Assembly (NCBI RefSeq): GCF_016278385.1 | Contig: NZ_JADQBY010000030.1 | Location: forward strand, 1-64,000 | Source of the DNA: Methanolobus sp. | GTDB taxonomy: Archaea > Halobacteriota > Methanosarcinia > Methanosarcinales > Methanosarcinaceae | DNA: 64,000 nt | Reading direction: 5' to 3' | The notes under the pieces: model-generated | Database searches by the model: none | Told to the model about the DNA's origin: nothing | Seen by the model: the letters and a program-made list of their open reading frames with translations, nothing else | Shown: piece after piece, positions 63,829 through 64,000 of the stretch | Layout: every line of letters begins with the position of its first letter | Position numbering within the stretch: position 1 is the first letter of the stretch | Position numbers and translations under genes: made by a program

Positions 63829-64000
63829 TTAGTTCTTTTTCTTCACAAGTATTGCAATGGATGACTTTTTAGAATCACCCATAAAATCACCAGATTCCTT
63901 TTTGTTCATTGAGTGCAATAACTCCTTACTAAGTTTTGTTCTATAGGAAACAATGTATGTTTGGAGCAAATCTATAAGGGGGAGTATAGTATGAAAATCC
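63829..64000 (-). CDS. Possible gene end or small ORF at the window edge
   Basis: On the minus strand a frame is open from the window edge to a TAA at 63829-63831. It ends MNKKESGDFMGDSKKSSIAI plus LVKKKN. The ATG of that piece has AAGGAG twelve bases ahead, so a small protein of 26 residues is conceivable; the upstream continuation of the frame looks plausible too (PLIDLLQTYIVSYRTKLSKE), but conflicts with a well-formed start on the other strand at 63991. Undecided. Confidence 0.3.
   Translation of the reverse strand, partial: DFHTILPLIDLLQTYIVSYRTKLSKELLHSMNKKESGDFMGDSKKSSIAILVKKKN
63978..64000 (+). CDS. Start of the next plus-strand gene (partial)
   Basis: AAGGGGGAG is followed seven bases later by ATGAAAATC at 63991. 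This copies the start architecture of the NosD surface protein gene (GAAGGGGGA then ATGAAAATC), so a further secreted protein gene may begin here. Only three codons are visible. Confidence 0.4.

Noticed and set aside
1-64000. CRISPR arrays
   Set aside because: No set of regularly spaced 25-40 base repeats was seen; the repeats found are long direct duplications within genes.

Overview
This 64-kb window looks like chromosome of a methanogenic archaeon of the order Methanosarcinales, most likely a Methanolobus- or Methanococcoides-like organism. The support is: archaeal-type AspRS, GatD (the archaeal Glu-tRNA(Gln) amidotransferase subunit), DapL, AbrB-PhoU fusion regulators, MgtE-like halves paired with a PhoU/TrkA_C protein, many soluble PAS histidine kinases, surface proteins ending in PGF-CTERM sorting signals, AT-rich spacers, TATA-type promoters and AGGTGA/GGGGGA-type ribosome binding sites. 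The genus is inference.

Layout. 1-6930: an insertion-sequence end, a NosD/PKD surface protein without the expected C-terminal anchor, a small membrane protein, an ATP-grasp enzyme, a GT2 glycosyltransferase, and a scrapyard where an ISL3 transposase remnant is joined to the tail of a histidine kinase. 7093-8452: an AbrB-PhoU regulator with a small membrane protein. 8547-25270: a surface-polysaccharide locus with two GDP-mannose 4,6-dehydratase paralogues, a Wzm/Wzt ABC exporter whose ATPase has the substrate-reading C-terminal domain, a coiled-coil methyltransferase that recalls O-antigen chain terminators, a tandem double glycosyltransferase, further GT4/GT2 enzymes, two methyltransferases, a polytopic GT39-like protein and a UPF0104 flippase-like protein. 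25581-27570: two decayed genes around a second AbrB-PhoU regulator. 27566-35319: housekeeping and sensory genes (dapL, PAS kinase, lipoprotein acetolactate decarboxylase, CheW, argH, gatD).

35906-42752 is the most unusual part. It holds three PGF-CTERM surface proteins that share one membrane-proximal domain. Two of them share a 287-bp stretch of perfect DNA identity, and each is followed by a copy of a polytopic protein related to HExxH membrane proteases. The intact copy has QELSH. The decayed copy still encodes HELSH and carries a 132-bp MITE-like insertion with an exact 8-bp target duplication. The third protein contains a 410-bp perfect internal repeat.

43191-54736: aspS-rpiA, a heteromeric MgtE-like transporter with its PhoU/TrkA_C regulator, small redox and stress proteins (one interrupted by a TAA), a tRNA-Val with a structured leader, a nitroreductase, a RelA/SpoT-type HD hydrolase flanked by two related hairpin motifs, a UbiA prenyltransferase and a CPBP protease. 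54774-64000: an MFS exporter, two tandem APC amino-acid permeases, and a sensory group (five-PAS kinase, MASE1-like membrane protein, membrane-bound PAS kinase). No CRISPR array, rRNA or complete autonomous transposon was seen.
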